A stretch of DNA of 64,000 nt from Hallerella sp963652365 (GCA_963652365.1 CAVJTH010000013.1:5917-69916); one strand, 5' to 3'; shown: positions 25,978-34,264, numbered from the stretch's first letter. A program made the numbers and translations. The notes: generated by a model not told the origin, from the letters alone.

Positions 25978-27267
25978 TTAGAAGTTGAGGAAAAATCCCA
26001 GGTTGGCGAGCAGGTTTTCTCCGTTGAAGGCGGCGGCGAAGGTCTTCTCGTAGATGACGTCTTCGAGACTCGCTTCCATCGCGAGCATCTTCCACTGGAA
26101 GCGCAGACCCAGCTGGGCTTTCGTCTGGGAAGAGTGCAACTGCATCAGGGTGTTTTCGGAATCGTCGTTGAACTTCACGTTTTCGTAGCCGAAGAGCAGG
26201 ATGTTGTGGGAGAGACCGCCAAAGGCGAGCCAGTTCTCCGTGATGGCGACATCGGCCCAGATGTTCGGAGTCACCTGGAGACCGAGTTCCATGTGTTCCT
26301 TGAACGCTTCGTCGCTTGCGGCATCGCCCTTGTCAAAGAGCTGAACGGCGAGCATGTTGTTCGAACCGATCATGACGCGCGCCATGTCGTTTGCAAGGAC
26401 CTGCGTGGCAAAGTTGAAATACGGATCGATTTCGATGCGGCTGTTCGGGGAAGACACCTTGGTCGATTTTCCCCCCGTGGTCACCTCCATGGTCTCTTCG
26501 TTGCGAAGGATCTGTGCACCGAGCGTCCATCCAAAAGTGCTTGCGCTCGGCGAATTGGTGAACGCTCCGGAAAGAGAAAGCTGCCACAGATCGTTTTCCA
26601 CATCGTCGGTCGTCTCTTCGTCGGCGGTCGTGAGCCAGTCCGCCCTGATGGAGAACGCATACGCGCCCACGGGCATGGCGAACGTCACGCCGATATCGTC
26701 ACCGAGATTGACAAGGGTCGTTTTCTGGTCATCCCCTTCTTTCGGCTTTTCCGTCAGGAAAGTCTTGGAGATTCCGAGATCCACGCCGATACCGAACGAA
26801 GGCGTAGCGACACCGACGGTCAAAAGTCCGACCGTTCCCGCGGAATTGTCAAGTCCGCCGTAAAACGTGAGGCCCTTGTTGAAAGCGACATATCCGAGGC
26901 TGTTTGTCGGCTCCACATACAGGAACTGCCCGATCGCCATCATGTAGGGATAGCCGAGCTGTTCGCCAACGGTTGTCGCGGCAAGCTCGTTCCCGACGAA
27001 GTTGTAGGAATTTCCGCGGAGCACGTCCAGTTTGGACATCAAGTCGCCCGAAGCCTGCGGAGCAGGCGTTTCGGCGGCCGAAGAAGCCGGCGCGCTTGTC
27101 GAAGAAGCTTCCGGAGCGGTCTGTGCGGTCGGAGCAACCGGAGCGGCCACCTGTTCAACAAAAGAAGCGGGAGCGGGTTCCGCAACCGGCGTTTCACCGT
27201 AATAATCCTGCGCAAAGATGGTCGCGGCGGCAACAGCGCTTGCGCTAGCCCATAATTTCAAGTTCAT
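25978..27267 (-). CDS. Outer membrane beta-barrel protein with Pro/Ala-rich linker
   Basis: The 429-residue protein has a signal peptide (residues 1-19, ending TIFAQ). A Pro/Ala/Ser-rich segment follows (residues about 25-75, e.g. APVAPTAQTAPEASSTSAPA), and then about 350 residues of alternating strands ending NLGFFLNF. This looks like a periplasmic linker in front of a barrel. No specific family is recognised. GGAGG precedes the ATG. The small lipoprotein gene follows and the pair ends at the terminator at 25751. Confidence 0.75.
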   Translation of the reverse strand: MNLKLWASASAVAAATIFAQDYYGETPVAEPAPASFVEQVAAPVAPTAQTAPEASSTSAPASSAAETPAPQASGDLMSKLDVLRGNSYNFVGNELAATTVGEQLGYPYMMAIGQFLYVEPTNSLGYVAFNKGLTFYGGLDNSAGTVGLLTVGVATPSFGIGVDLGISKTFLTEKPKEGDDQKTTLVNLGDDIGVTFAMPVGAYAFSIRADWLTTADEETTDDVENDLWQLSLSGAFTNSPSASTFGWTLGAQILRNEETMEVTTGGKSTKVSSPNSRIEIDPYFNFATQVLANDMARVMIGSNNMLAVQLFDKGDAASDEAFKEHMELGLQVTPNIWADVAITENWLAFGGLSHNILLFGYENVKFNDDSENTLMQLHSSQTKAQLGLRFQWKMLAMEASLEDVIYEKTFAAAFNGENLLANLGFFLNF

Positions 27268-27398
27268 GAAACCTCCAGTCTGTTAAGATTGAACTTGCCT
27301 CGTGTAAATATAATAAGAAAAATTCAAAGGTTCTGCAATCGATCCATGTCCAAATCTTGAACATTGGCTTTTTAAAGCCGTTCATCCGTTCAAATTTC

Positions 27399-27410
27399 TA
27401 TTTTAGAACC
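27399..27410 (+). promoter_or_regulatory. -10 hexamer 6 nt before the ATG (27411 gene)
   Basis: TATTTT (27399-27404), AGAACC, then ATG. No Shine-Dalgarno sequence is present. It predicts a leaderless transcript and is nearly the same string as at 45748. Confidence 0.55.
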
Positions 27411-28442
27411 ATGCGAAGATTCAAGCCTGTCTTTTTCGTTCTTGTCCTTGCGGGCGTGGCAATCGCCGAACCGGAAAGAGTCAAGATTCCCCAAGGAGCC
27501 GTTCGAAGCGCGACGGCGTCCGACTTTCTCGCCAAGACGCTGAAGTCCAGGGAATCAACCGAAACATGGACATACTCGTTTGTCTTCGACAACGGGACAA
27601 GAGCCTACGTCAATTACGCCTTTCTCGACATTCCGACATCCGGAAAAAAGCTCAGCTGCGACATCGCGTTCCAGAATTTCAAGGGAAAAAACTACAGTGT
27701 CGGACGACAATATCCGCCCGAACGCTACACGGAAGACAAGGCAAAAGTCCGCATTTCCATCAAGGAAGAGTATCTGATGGAGGGAACGCCCGGCAAGGGA
27801 CATCGCACGCTTTTTACCGCCAACAAGAACGGCAAGTTTCTGCTCGACTTGACGTTTCTGAGCGCACAGGCGTCAAAGGTTCCGGGAGACGGCCTATGGA
27901 AAGTTTCCGGAAAGAGCCACGGCGAAGTCGTGCTGATTCCTTACGGCAGGGTATCGGGAAAAATCGCCTACGATAGCGACACGCTCGAAGTGAAAGGCTA
28001 TGGCTACCTGGAGCATACATGGCAAACCGGCAACGCAACGGACATCGCGCGGAGAGCCTTCAACGTCAGCGAAGCGACCCGCGGAGCCTATGCCGGACGT
28101 CTTGGCATTTCGCCCGACGGCGAACCCTTCGGCTACCTGATCCATCGAACGTCCGAAGAAGTCAAGGTCCTTTTTCCCAAGGCGATCCTGGAAAACGGAA
28201 AACCCTATAGCGGCAAGGAATTTCCCAGTGCGGCGTTTCAAATCGTCTGGAAAAATTCCCCGGACACGCTTTCGATCGACATGTCGAAGCCCCGGCAGAA
28301 ATTTTCCATGCTCGAGAATTTTGACGGCTGGCTTGCGAAGAAAGCGGCAAAGCTCATGCTCGGCGGCGAAATCTTCTTTTGGCGCGGGCGTTCAAGAAGC
28401 GCCAGCGGACTGGTTTTCGACTGGAGCATTACGGGCATTTGA
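27411..28442 (+). CDS. Secreted protein with an AttH/CrtC-like lipocalin fold (tentative)
   Basis: This 343-residue protein has a signal peptide (residues 1-19, ending AIA). The ATG at 27411 follows a -10 hexamer by 6 nt; a longer reading from 27357 lacks any start signal. The body is beta-rich and includes GKIAYDSDTLEVKGYGYLEH-TW, which resembles the conserved G-x-GYxEHxW signature of AttH/CrtC/Svf1-type tandem lipocalin domains. That assignment is tentative. The gene heads a plus-strand run into menG (17 bp gap), so a link to lipid or quinone handling in the envelope is possible. Confidence 0.7.
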   Translation: MRRFKPVFFVLVLAGVAIAEPERVKIPQGAVRSATASDFLAKTLKSRESTETWTYSFVFDNGTRAYVNYAFLDIPTSGKKLSCDIAFQNFKGKNYSVGRQYPPERYTEDKAKVRISIKEEYLMEGTPGKGHRTLFTANKNGKFLLDLTFLSAQASKVPGDGLWKVSGKSHGEVVLIPYGRVSGKIAYDSDTLEVKGYGYLEHTWQTGNATDIARRAFNVSEATRGAYAGRLGISPDGEPFGYLIHRTSEEVKVLFPKAILENGKPYSGKEFPSAAFQIVWKNSPDTLSIDMSKPRQKFSMLENFDGWLAKKAAKLMLGGEIFFWRGRSRSASGLVFDWSITGI

Positions 28443-28447
28443 ATTTC

Positions 28448-28459
28448 TAGATTTGCGCC
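28448..28459 (+). promoter_or_regulatory. TAnnTTTG promoter 6 nt before the menG ATG
   Basis: TAGATT (28448-28453), TGCGCC, then ATG, so TAGATTTG is a perfect TAnnTTTG element. No Shine-Dalgarno sequence is present. The preceding gene's TGA lies just upstream, so menG may have its own leaderless transcript in addition to read-through. Confidence 0.6.
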
Positions 28460-29149
28460 ATGCTCTCCCCTGTTCGAAAAATGTTTGACGATATTTCGAA
28501 AAGCTATGACTTGCTCAATCATACGCTCAGCGGATTTCGGGATGTCGGATGGCGAAAAGCCTGTTGCCGCGAACTGAAGCGACTGTCTCCGGGAAAGAAG
28601 ATGCTCGACCTGTGCGGTGGAACCGGAGACTTTGCGGCGACTTTCGAAAAGATTGTCGGAAAGCCGCAGGCGGCGATTCTCGGCGACTTTTCGTTCGGGA
28701 TGCTTTCCCGTTCCAAGAACAAGAAGACCTCGGCGCGCCCTGTACAGCTCGACGCGATGCAGATGCCGTTTCGCGATGCGACGTTCGATGTCATCCTGAA
28801 CGGTTTCGGGATGCGGAACCTGCCGGATGCGGAAAACGGGCTCAAGGAATCGCATCGAGTCCTCGCCCCGGGCGGATACCTGATGGTCCTCGAATTCTTT
28901 TCTCCAAGGAATCCGTTCAATACGTTCTTTTACAAGAAGCTCGCTCCGCTTTTCATTCCCGTTGTCGGCGCGCTTTTTAGCGGAAAGCGTTCCGCCTACG
29001 AATACCTGGTCGAATCGATCATCCGTTTCTTGCCCGTCAAGGAGTTCGCGCGGCTTGCGGAAAGAACGGGATTTGACGTTGTCCATGTGAAACCCTGCGA
29101 TTTCGGCATCGCCTACCGGGTCCTGCTCCGAAAAAGAGATTCCGCATGA
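28460..29149 (+). CDS. menG: Demethylmenaquinone methyltransferase
   Basis: The 229-residue SAM-dependent enzyme adds the last methyl group of menaquinone (UbiE/MenG family). Family motifs are visible: MFDDISKSYDLLNHTLS, DLCGGTGDFA as the SAM site, FGMRNLPD, and RVLAPGGYLMVLEF. The stop overlaps the ubiX start (ATGA). Together with ubiX and the UbiA-type gene it forms a late menaquinone synthesis cluster. Confidence 0.94.
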   Translation: MLSPVRKMFDDISKSYDLLNHTLSGFRDVGWRKACCRELKRLSPGKKMLDLCGGTGDFAATFEKIVGKPQAAILGDFSFGMLSRSKNKKTSARPVQLDAMQMPFRDATFDVILNGFGMRNLPDAENGLKESHRVLAPGGYLMVLEFFSPRNPFNTFFYKKLAPLFIPVVGALFSGKRSAYEYLVESIIRFLPVKEFARLAERTGFDVVHVKPCDFGIAYRVLLRKRDSA

Positions 29150-29700
29150 GCCATTTTCTCTTGGGCGTTACCGGAGCATCGGGGTCGATTTACGCGGCGC
29201 GGACTCTTTTCCATTTGAAGCGCCTGGGGCACGCGGTATCGCTGGTCGAAACCTCTGCCGGAAAGTCCGTCGCGAAGTTCGAAGGAGTTTCCGACGCGCT
29301 CTTGAAGGCGGACGTCATCTTGGAAAGCGACGATTTCTTCGCGGAAGCGGCGAGCGGAAATTCGGATTTTTCGGGGATGGCGATTGTCCCCTGTTCGATG
29401 GGAACCCTTGGCAAGGTCGCTTGCGGAATTGCGGACAACCTGCTTTCGCGCGCTGCCGATGTCTGCCTGAAGGAACGCCGTCCACTGGTCGTCGTTCCGC
29501 GAGAAATGCCTTACAATCTGATTCATCTGGAAAACATGACGCGCCTGCTTCGGGCCGGTGCGACAATCGTTTCGGCAAGCCCGCACTTTTACACAAAGCC
29601 CCAGACTGTCGAAGACCTGGTCGATACGGTCGTTTCCAAGATCTTGACTCATCTGGGAGTTTCCAACGAAATCGTCCCAAAATGGGGATCCTGTCGATGA
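29146..29700 (+). CDS. ubiX: Flavin prenyltransferase (UbiX/MqnM type)
   Basis: The 184-residue enzyme makes prenylated FMN, the cofactor of UbiD-type decarboxylases. Motifs: GVTGASGSIYAARTL at the FMN site, IVPCSMGTLGKVACG, and VVVPREMPYNLIHLENM. In the futalosine menaquinone route this activity supports MqnL. It overlaps menG and the prenyltransferase gene by ATGA at both ends. No UbiD-type gene is in the window. Confidence 0.94.
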   Translation: MSHFLLGVTGASGSIYAARTLFHLKRLGHAVSLVETSAGKSVAKFEGVSDALLKADVILESDDFFAEAASGNSDFSGMAIVPCSMGTLGKVACGIADNLLSRAADVCLKERRPLVVVPREMPYNLIHLENMTRLLRAGATIVSASPHFYTKPQTVEDLVDTVVSKILTHLGVSNEIVPKWGSCR

Positions 29701-30596
29701 AAGTCCTCTCGAAAATCGCGGAGCTCGGACATCTTGTCCGCTTCAGTCATTCCCTGTTCGCGATGCCTTTTGCGCTCGGTTCGATGTGGGTCGCGGCGAA
29801 CGGATTTCGCGGAATGTCCGCCGTCTCCATTTTCAAGCTGGTGTTCCTGATCGTCGGCTGCATGGTGACAGCGCGAAATTCGTCGATGTCCTTCAACCGC
29901 CTCGTCGATGCCAAGTATGACGCGAAAAACCCGAGAACGGCAAAAAGGCACTTGCCTGCGGGAAGAATGCGGAAGAAATCCGTCATCGGGTTTATCGTCG
30001 CCAACGGAATCCTGTTCTGTGCCTTTTCCTGGATGCTGAACCCTCTTGCCGGCATCTGCTCCGCGCCCGTCTGGCTTGCGCTCCTTTTCTATTCTTACTG
30101 GAAACGCTTTTCGTGGCTTTGCCACTGGTATCTGGGATTTGCCATCGGGATGAGTCCCCTCGGAGCGTGGATTGCCGTGCGCGGAGAGTTCGCCGCCTTC
30201 CCGATTTTTCTCCTGTTCATTCTGATGCTCTGGATGGGAGGCTTTGACATTATCTACGCGACGCAAGACGAAGAAGTCGATCGCCAATGCGGACTTCATT
30301 CGGTCCCCGCCCGCTTCGGAAGAAATCGCGCCTTGAAGATTGCGCTCGCAAGCCATGTCGCGATGCTCGCCCTCTGTGTCATTTTTGGCGTGTATTGGAA
30401 AATGGGCATTGCCTGGTGGAGCGTCTTTTCCCTGATGACGGTCGCCATTCTCTATATCCATCTGTTCCGAAAGTCGGACGACCTCGACGCGATGAACCGC
30501 GACTTCTTTCTGGCAAATGTCGGCGTGAGCGTCTTGGTCATGATAGGGCTCGTTGTCTGGATTCTTCTGGGAGGAAATGTCGATGCGTTCGGGTAA
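29697..30596 (+). CDS. UbiA-family aromatic prenyltransferase, probably MqnP
   Basis: The 299-residue protein has about eight membrane helices and both Asp-rich motifs of the family: NRLVDAKYD and DIIYATQDEEVDRQ. It transfers a polyprenyl chain to an aromatic acid. The neighbours menG and ubiX, in a bacterium that lives on menaquinone, point to MqnP (futalosine pathway) rather than 4-hydroxybenzoate prenyltransferase, which is an inference. The ATG at 29697 overlaps the ubiX TGA. Confidence 0.9.
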   Translation: MKVLSKIAELGHLVRFSHSLFAMPFALGSMWVAANGFRGMSAVSIFKLVFLIVGCMVTARNSSMSFNRLVDAKYDAKNPRTAKRHLPAGRMRKKSVIGFIVANGILFCAFSWMLNPLAGICSAPVWLALLFYSYWKRFSWLCHWYLGFAIGMSPLGAWIAVRGEFAAFPIFLLFILMLWMGGFDIIYATQDEEVDRQCGLHSVPARFGRNRALKIALASHVAMLALCVIFGVYWKMGIAWWSVFSLMTVAILYIHLFRKSDDLDAMNRDFFLANVGVSVLVMIGLVVWILLGGNVDAFG

Positions 30597-30774
30597 GCGA
30601 AAATTCTGCCATCGAGCCGGAGTCTTTTTTGCCGCGCTCTCCCTGTTCGACGTGTTGGGAATCGAATTCGGATTCTTGCCGCAAGCCGAGGCGGAATTCG
30701 CCTTGAACGTCTTGATTGTCCTGCTCGCGATTTCGATCGGTGCCGGATTCTATTTCAAGAATCGCGAAGGGTGA
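30583..30774 (+). CDS. Small two-helix membrane protein
   Basis: The 63-residue product starts at the ATG at 30583, 8 nt after GGAGG; an ATG at 30577 is too close to that site. The gene overlaps the end of the prenyltransferase gene by 14 nt. It has a basic N-terminus and two hydrophobic segments (about residues 13-30 and 40-57), ending FYFKNREG. No family is recognised. Its position suggests an accessory role in the quinone gene cluster or simply the last gene of the operon. Confidence 0.65.
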   Translation: MRSGKRKFCHRAGVFFAALSLFDVLGIEFGFLPQAEAEFALNVLIVLLAISIGAGFYFKNREG

Positions 30775-30856
30775 AATTGCGAATTTTCATCGTCAGGCAA
30801 ATCCAGACATACTTAAAATCGACAAAATCTGTCATGCGATTTTAGCGCGATAATTT

Positions 30857-31639
30857 TCAAATTTCCAGATCGCCCGTATGCCGGGTGATGACTTGACCGG
30901 ATTTCGTACAAAATAACAGGCTGCCGTCATCGTTGATATCGAGAATCGTCCCTTCGATAGTTTCGGAGCCTTCCACGATTTTTCCCGGGTTCCCGATGAA
31001 CCGGTCCATTTTTCGCCATTCGTCAATCCAGGGCGAGACGCCCTTTGCCTGGGCGAGTTCTACGGACTGCCGAAGCGCGTCGATGATCGTCTGCAAGAGA
31101 ATTTCGCGATTGACGGAACGCGCCAGGAGAATCTTTAGGCTGGAAACCGGACGGTCGATGTCTTTCAAATCGTCTTCGTCGGCATTGACGTCAAGACCGA
31201 TACCCAGCGCGAGAAGCTTTTCTCCGCGTCTATCGAGAATTTCCGAAATCATCCCGCATATTTTTTTCTTTTCGCAAAGAATGTCGTTTGGCCATTTGAC
31301 GCTCGCATCGACACCGATTTTTCGAAGGACCTGCGCAATGGCGATGGCGCTGATCTGCATCAGCTGGGGATATTCTCTCGGCGCGAACTTTTCGAGCGGA
31401 TAGAGAATGTCGAAGTAGAGATTTTTTCCCTCGGGCGAAAGCCATTTCCGGTTGTGCCTGCCGCGGCCGCTCGATTGCGAATCGGCAACAATGACATCGC
31501 CGGCTTCGAGATCTTGCAAGTTTTCCTTGCTGTAGCTGTGCGTACTTTCCAGGAGGGGAAAAAGCCGTGCCTTTTTTCCGTCAAATCCGTAAACTTCCCA
31601 GGATTCAAAAGGGCGTTCCGCAGAAAAGAAATCTTCCAT
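30857..31639 (-). CDS. birA: Biotin-[acetyl-CoA-carboxylase] ligase, monofunctional
   Basis: The 260-residue enzyme activates biotin with ATP and attaches it to carboxyl carrier proteins. The biotin/ATP loop is SSGRGRHNRKW and the lysine-containing core is VKWPNDILCEKKKICG. The DNA-binding N-terminal domain of E. coli BirA is absent, so it should not act as a repressor. A short C-terminal SH3-like domain is present. A TATTAT ends 6 nt before the ATG and no Shine-Dalgarno sequence is seen. Confidence 0.93.
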   Translation of the reverse strand: MEDFFSAERPFESWEVYGFDGKKARLFPLLESTHSYSKENLQDLEAGDVIVADSQSSGRGRHNRKWLSPEGKNLYFDILYPLEKFAPREYPQLMQISAIAIAQVLRKIGVDASVKWPNDILCEKKKICGMISEILDRRGEKLLALGIGLDVNADEDDLKDIDRPVSSLKILLARSVNREILLQTIIDALRQSVELAQAKGVSPWIDEWRKMDRFIGNPGKIVEGSETIEGTILDINDDGSLLFCTKSGQVITRHTGDLEI

Positions 31640-31651
31640 GCGACAATAATA
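31640..31651 (-). promoter_or_regulatory. -10 hexamer 6 nt before the birA ATG
   Basis: TATTAT (31651-31646), TGTCGC, then ATG on the minus strand, reading TATTATTG. No Shine-Dalgarno sequence is present. It predicts a leaderless mRNA. Confidence 0.6.
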
Positions 31652-31740
31652 ATTTTAATTTCAGGGAGAATCCCGGCCGGCAAAGTTTTATCGGCATCAA
31701 AAGTTCGGATTCAAGGATTTCAAGTCACAAAGGAATCGGC

Positions 31741-32982
31741 ATGAAACTGTTGCGATTTTTGGATGAAGCGGTGACGCCATGGCATGCGGCGAAAAGCATT
31801 TCGCAAAGGCTCCTGGATGCGGGATTTGTCGAATTGAAAGAAACGGATCCCTGGAACTTGCAAAGCGGAAAGCCATACTTTGCAAAGCGCGGAGCCGCTC
31901 TCCTTGCGTTTCGGATGCCGGCGAGATGGACTGCGAAAACGCGGTTTCAGATCGCATCCGCCCATACGGACTTCCCGGCGCTGAAAATCACTCCGAACCC
32001 GGACAGGCAAATCGCAGGCATTCGCCTGATCCATCCGGAAGTCTATGGCGGAGCCTTGCTCAACACCTGGTTCGACAGGGACTTGGGAATCGCCGGAATC
32101 GCCGTGACGCAAAACGGGAACCGCCTCGAAGAAACGCCTGTCCGGTTGAAGACTCTGTGCCGCATTCCGGAACTTGCGATACACTTGAACCGAAACATCA
32201 ACGAGGACGGCTTTCGGGTGAATCCTCAAGTCCAGCTGGACGCCTGTTTTTCTTCGGACGAATCGCGAACATTCGTTTCGATGCTAGAAGAAGAAGTCGG
32301 GAAAAAGGTTGTCGATTTCGACATGCAGTTCTTCGATGCGCAAGCGGCATCGCTCGGAGGATTTTCAAGAGAATGGATTTATTCCGGACGCCTGGACAAC
32401 CTACTTTCTTGCGAAGCGATTCTTTGCGGAATCACGGACGCTTCGACCGATTCGGAAAATTTCCGGGGCGCGTTTTTCTTCAACGGCGAGGAAATCGGCT
32501 CGGAAACGCGTGACGGCGCAGCGGGTAATTTTTCCGAGGCCATGCTTTTTCGAATCGCGGAATCCGTACAAATGAACCGCGGAGAACTGTTCGGGCGACT
32601 TTCCGACTCCATTCTCTTTTCGCTCGATGTCGCCCATGCGACACACCCGGCCGATACGGAAAAAATGGAACCGAACCATTCGCCCCTTTTGGGGCATGGA
32701 ATCGTCTTGAAGACAAACGCGAAAAAACGCTACGCCAGCGAAGCGATTTCGAACGCGTATCTGAGAAGACTTTGCGAATCACGGGAAATTCCGCTTCAGG
32801 TTTTTGTCTGCCGAAACGATATGCCCTGCGGAAGCACCGTCGGGCCAAGACTTTCGGCGACACTCGGCATTCCGACAGTCGATATGGGAGAAGCGATTCT
32901 TTCGATGCACAGCATCCGCGAAATGGCTTCGGTCAAGGACCACGAAAGAATGCGAAACGCGATGCGCGCATTCCTTGGCTAG
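31741..32982 (+). CDS. apeB: M18 family aminopeptidase
   Basis: The 413-residue cytosolic zinc peptidase removes N-terminal residues from peptides, commonly acidic ones in this family. Metal and active-site motifs of M18 are intact: SAHTDFPALKI, SGRLDNLLS, FNGEEIGSET, DVAHATHPADTEKM, DMPCGSTVGP and MHSIREM. AAGGAATC precedes the ATG. It is divergent from birA. Confidence 0.9.
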   Translation: MKLLRFLDEAVTPWHAAKSISQRLLDAGFVELKETDPWNLQSGKPYFAKRGAALLAFRMPARWTAKTRFQIASAHTDFPALKITPNPDRQIAGIRLIHPEVYGGALLNTWFDRDLGIAGIAVTQNGNRLEETPVRLKTLCRIPELAIHLNRNINEDGFRVNPQVQLDACFSSDESRTFVSMLEEEVGKKVVDFDMQFFDAQAASLGGFSREWIYSGRLDNLLSCEAILCGITDASTDSENFRGAFFFNGEEIGSETRDGAAGNFSEAMLFRIAESVQMNRGELFGRLSDSILFSLDVAHATHPADTEKMEPNHSPLLGHGIVLKTNAKKRYASEAISNAYLRRLCESREIPLQVFVCRNDMPCGSTVGPRLSATLGIPTVDMGEAILSMHSIREMASVKDHERMRNAMRAFLG

Positions 32983-33042
32983 AGACGTTGAGACTTTTTT
33001 GTATTTTCCTGGAACTTTTTTGTCTTGAATCCAAGAAATCCG

Positions 33043-33078
33043 TTCCCGGACATCTCGAAAAAATCGATTTTCCGGGAA
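33043..33078. promoter_or_regulatory. Inverted repeat just upstream of the sigma-54 promoter
   Basis: TTCCCGGA (33043-33050) and TCCGGGAA (33071-33078) are perfect 8-bp inverted arms separated by 20 bp, ending 10 bp before the -24 element. It could be an activator binding site, or a stem-loop at the end of the aminopeptidase transcript. Confidence 0.45.
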
Positions 33079-33088
33079 AAATGAAAAA

Positions 33089-33104
33089 TGGCACGGCTTT
33101 TGCA
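33089..33104 (+). promoter_or_regulatory. Sigma-54 (RpoN) promoter
   Basis: TGGCACG (33089-33095), 4 bp, TTGCA (33100-33104) is a perfect match to the -24/-12 consensus TGGCACG-N4-TTGCW. Transcription should begin near 33115, giving a leader of about 28 nt that contains AAGGA before the porin ATG. It needs an AAA+ activator such as the NifA-like protein encoded at 3897. Confidence 0.85.
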
Positions 33105-33142
33105 TAGCGTATCGTGAAGGAACCCTCAACCAAGGATACAAC

Positions 33143-34264
33143 ATGACGCACAAAATTCTTCTTCTTTCCACGCCGCTTGTCGTTTCTTCCCTTCTGTTTG
33201 CGCAGGAGTCGGGAGCAAAGAGCGAAGGACCGACATTCAACGTTTCGGGATCCGTCGAGTTCGAAGCGAATACGCATTTCAAGCAGGTCGATCCGCGAAG
33301 CGAAATCGACAACAACGCCCAGGACAACAAGTGGTTTCACGATTACTCTTCGACATTCGATCTGCTTTTCCAGGTAAAGTTCAACGATAAATGGTCGGCA
33401 GAAGCCGCGATTTCGGCCGACGGAGACGGAACCGCGCCTGGATTTGCCTACGACGGTGCCTTTATCCAATACCAGCTGAACGACAATATCGCCATCAAGG
33501 CGGGAGACTTCACCTACTCGGAAGGCGCCTTTCGCTATTACGACTATGACGACCCTGGCGATGCCGCTGCCGGAATGATGGAGCGGAACATCCGCGGATT
33601 CGAGCTGGACGCTTACGGCCTGACCCTTGGACTTGGGTTCGGAACGGACGATGACGATTGCGAAGCGTCCGATGCGGGATGCACGACTTACGCCCTCCAC
33701 GCCGCCTATGACATTTCGCTTGGCGAAAACACCATTCGTCCCTATGTGAACTACAAGAGCTACCAGGTCGAAAACGGCAACAGCCTGCGTGCCGGCGTCA
33801 CCGCGAATCTCCTGCTTGGCAAGGTGGCGAACGTCCAGGTCGTCTATGGGCTGTATTCCGACGCTCTTTCGGAAGATTCTCCCAAGATGAGCCACGCCTT
33901 TGCCGTGGAACCGAAACTGAGCTTTGGAAAGCTCTCGGTAAAGGGAACGGCTTACTACGCCATTCTTGACGACGAGAATCCGACAAGCGTTGATGCCCCG
34001 GAATACATGTTCGCCTATGTCGAGCCGGCGTTCAGCCTGGCGGAAAACCTTTCGCTCGGCATCCAGGGCGAATATCACACGATGACGCTTGACGACGATG
34101 CCGATCTGGCGCAGGTGTTTGTCGGTCCCAAGGCGTATTTCTCTCCGACGGAAAATCTTTCGCTCGAAGGCTATGTCCGCGCCTGCGTGCCGCTCGGAGA
34201 TGATTATGGCGATTCGGACGATGTCTATCTTGGCGCCGGAGCCTACGTCGGTTTCACCTTCTAG
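33143..34264 (+). CDS. Sigma-54-controlled porin-like outer membrane protein
   Basis: The 373-residue protein has a signal peptide (residues 1-20, ending SLLFA). Its acidic beta-barrel body includes FAYDGAFIQYQLNDNIAIK, AGDFTYSEGAFRYYDY and the end YVGFTF. The repeated aromatic girdle patterns resemble those of a phosphate/carbohydrate-selective or OprP-like porin, but no specific family could be fixed. It stands alone between a sigma-54 promoter and a strong terminator, so it is a single-gene regulon member and probably an uptake channel induced by a nutrient signal. Confidence 0.8.
   Translation: MTHKILLLSTPLVVSSLLFAQESGAKSEGPTFNVSGSVEFEANTHFKQVDPRSEIDNNAQDNKWFHDYSSTFDLLFQVKFNDKWSAEAAISADGDGTAPGFAYDGAFIQYQLNDNIAIKAGDFTYSEGAFRYYDYDDPGDAAAGMMERNIRGFELDAYGLTLGLGFGTDDDDCEASDAGCTTYALHAAYDISLGENTIRPYVNYKSYQVENGNSLRAGVTANLLLGKVANVQVVYGLYSDALSEDSPKMSHAFAVEPKLSFGKLSVKGTAYYAILDDENPTSVDAPEYMFAYVEPAFSLAENLSLGIQGEYHTMTLDDDADLAQVFVGPKAYFSPTENLSLEGYVRACVPLGDDYGDSDDVYLGAGAYVGFTF

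Noticed and set aside
30820..30834. A third TGACA-N5-TGTCA-like palindrome
   Set aside because: CGACA-AAATC-TGTCA has a broken outer base, lacks the flanking TTT/AAA, and no -10 box stands 9 bp away on either strand. It lies between convergent gene ends.
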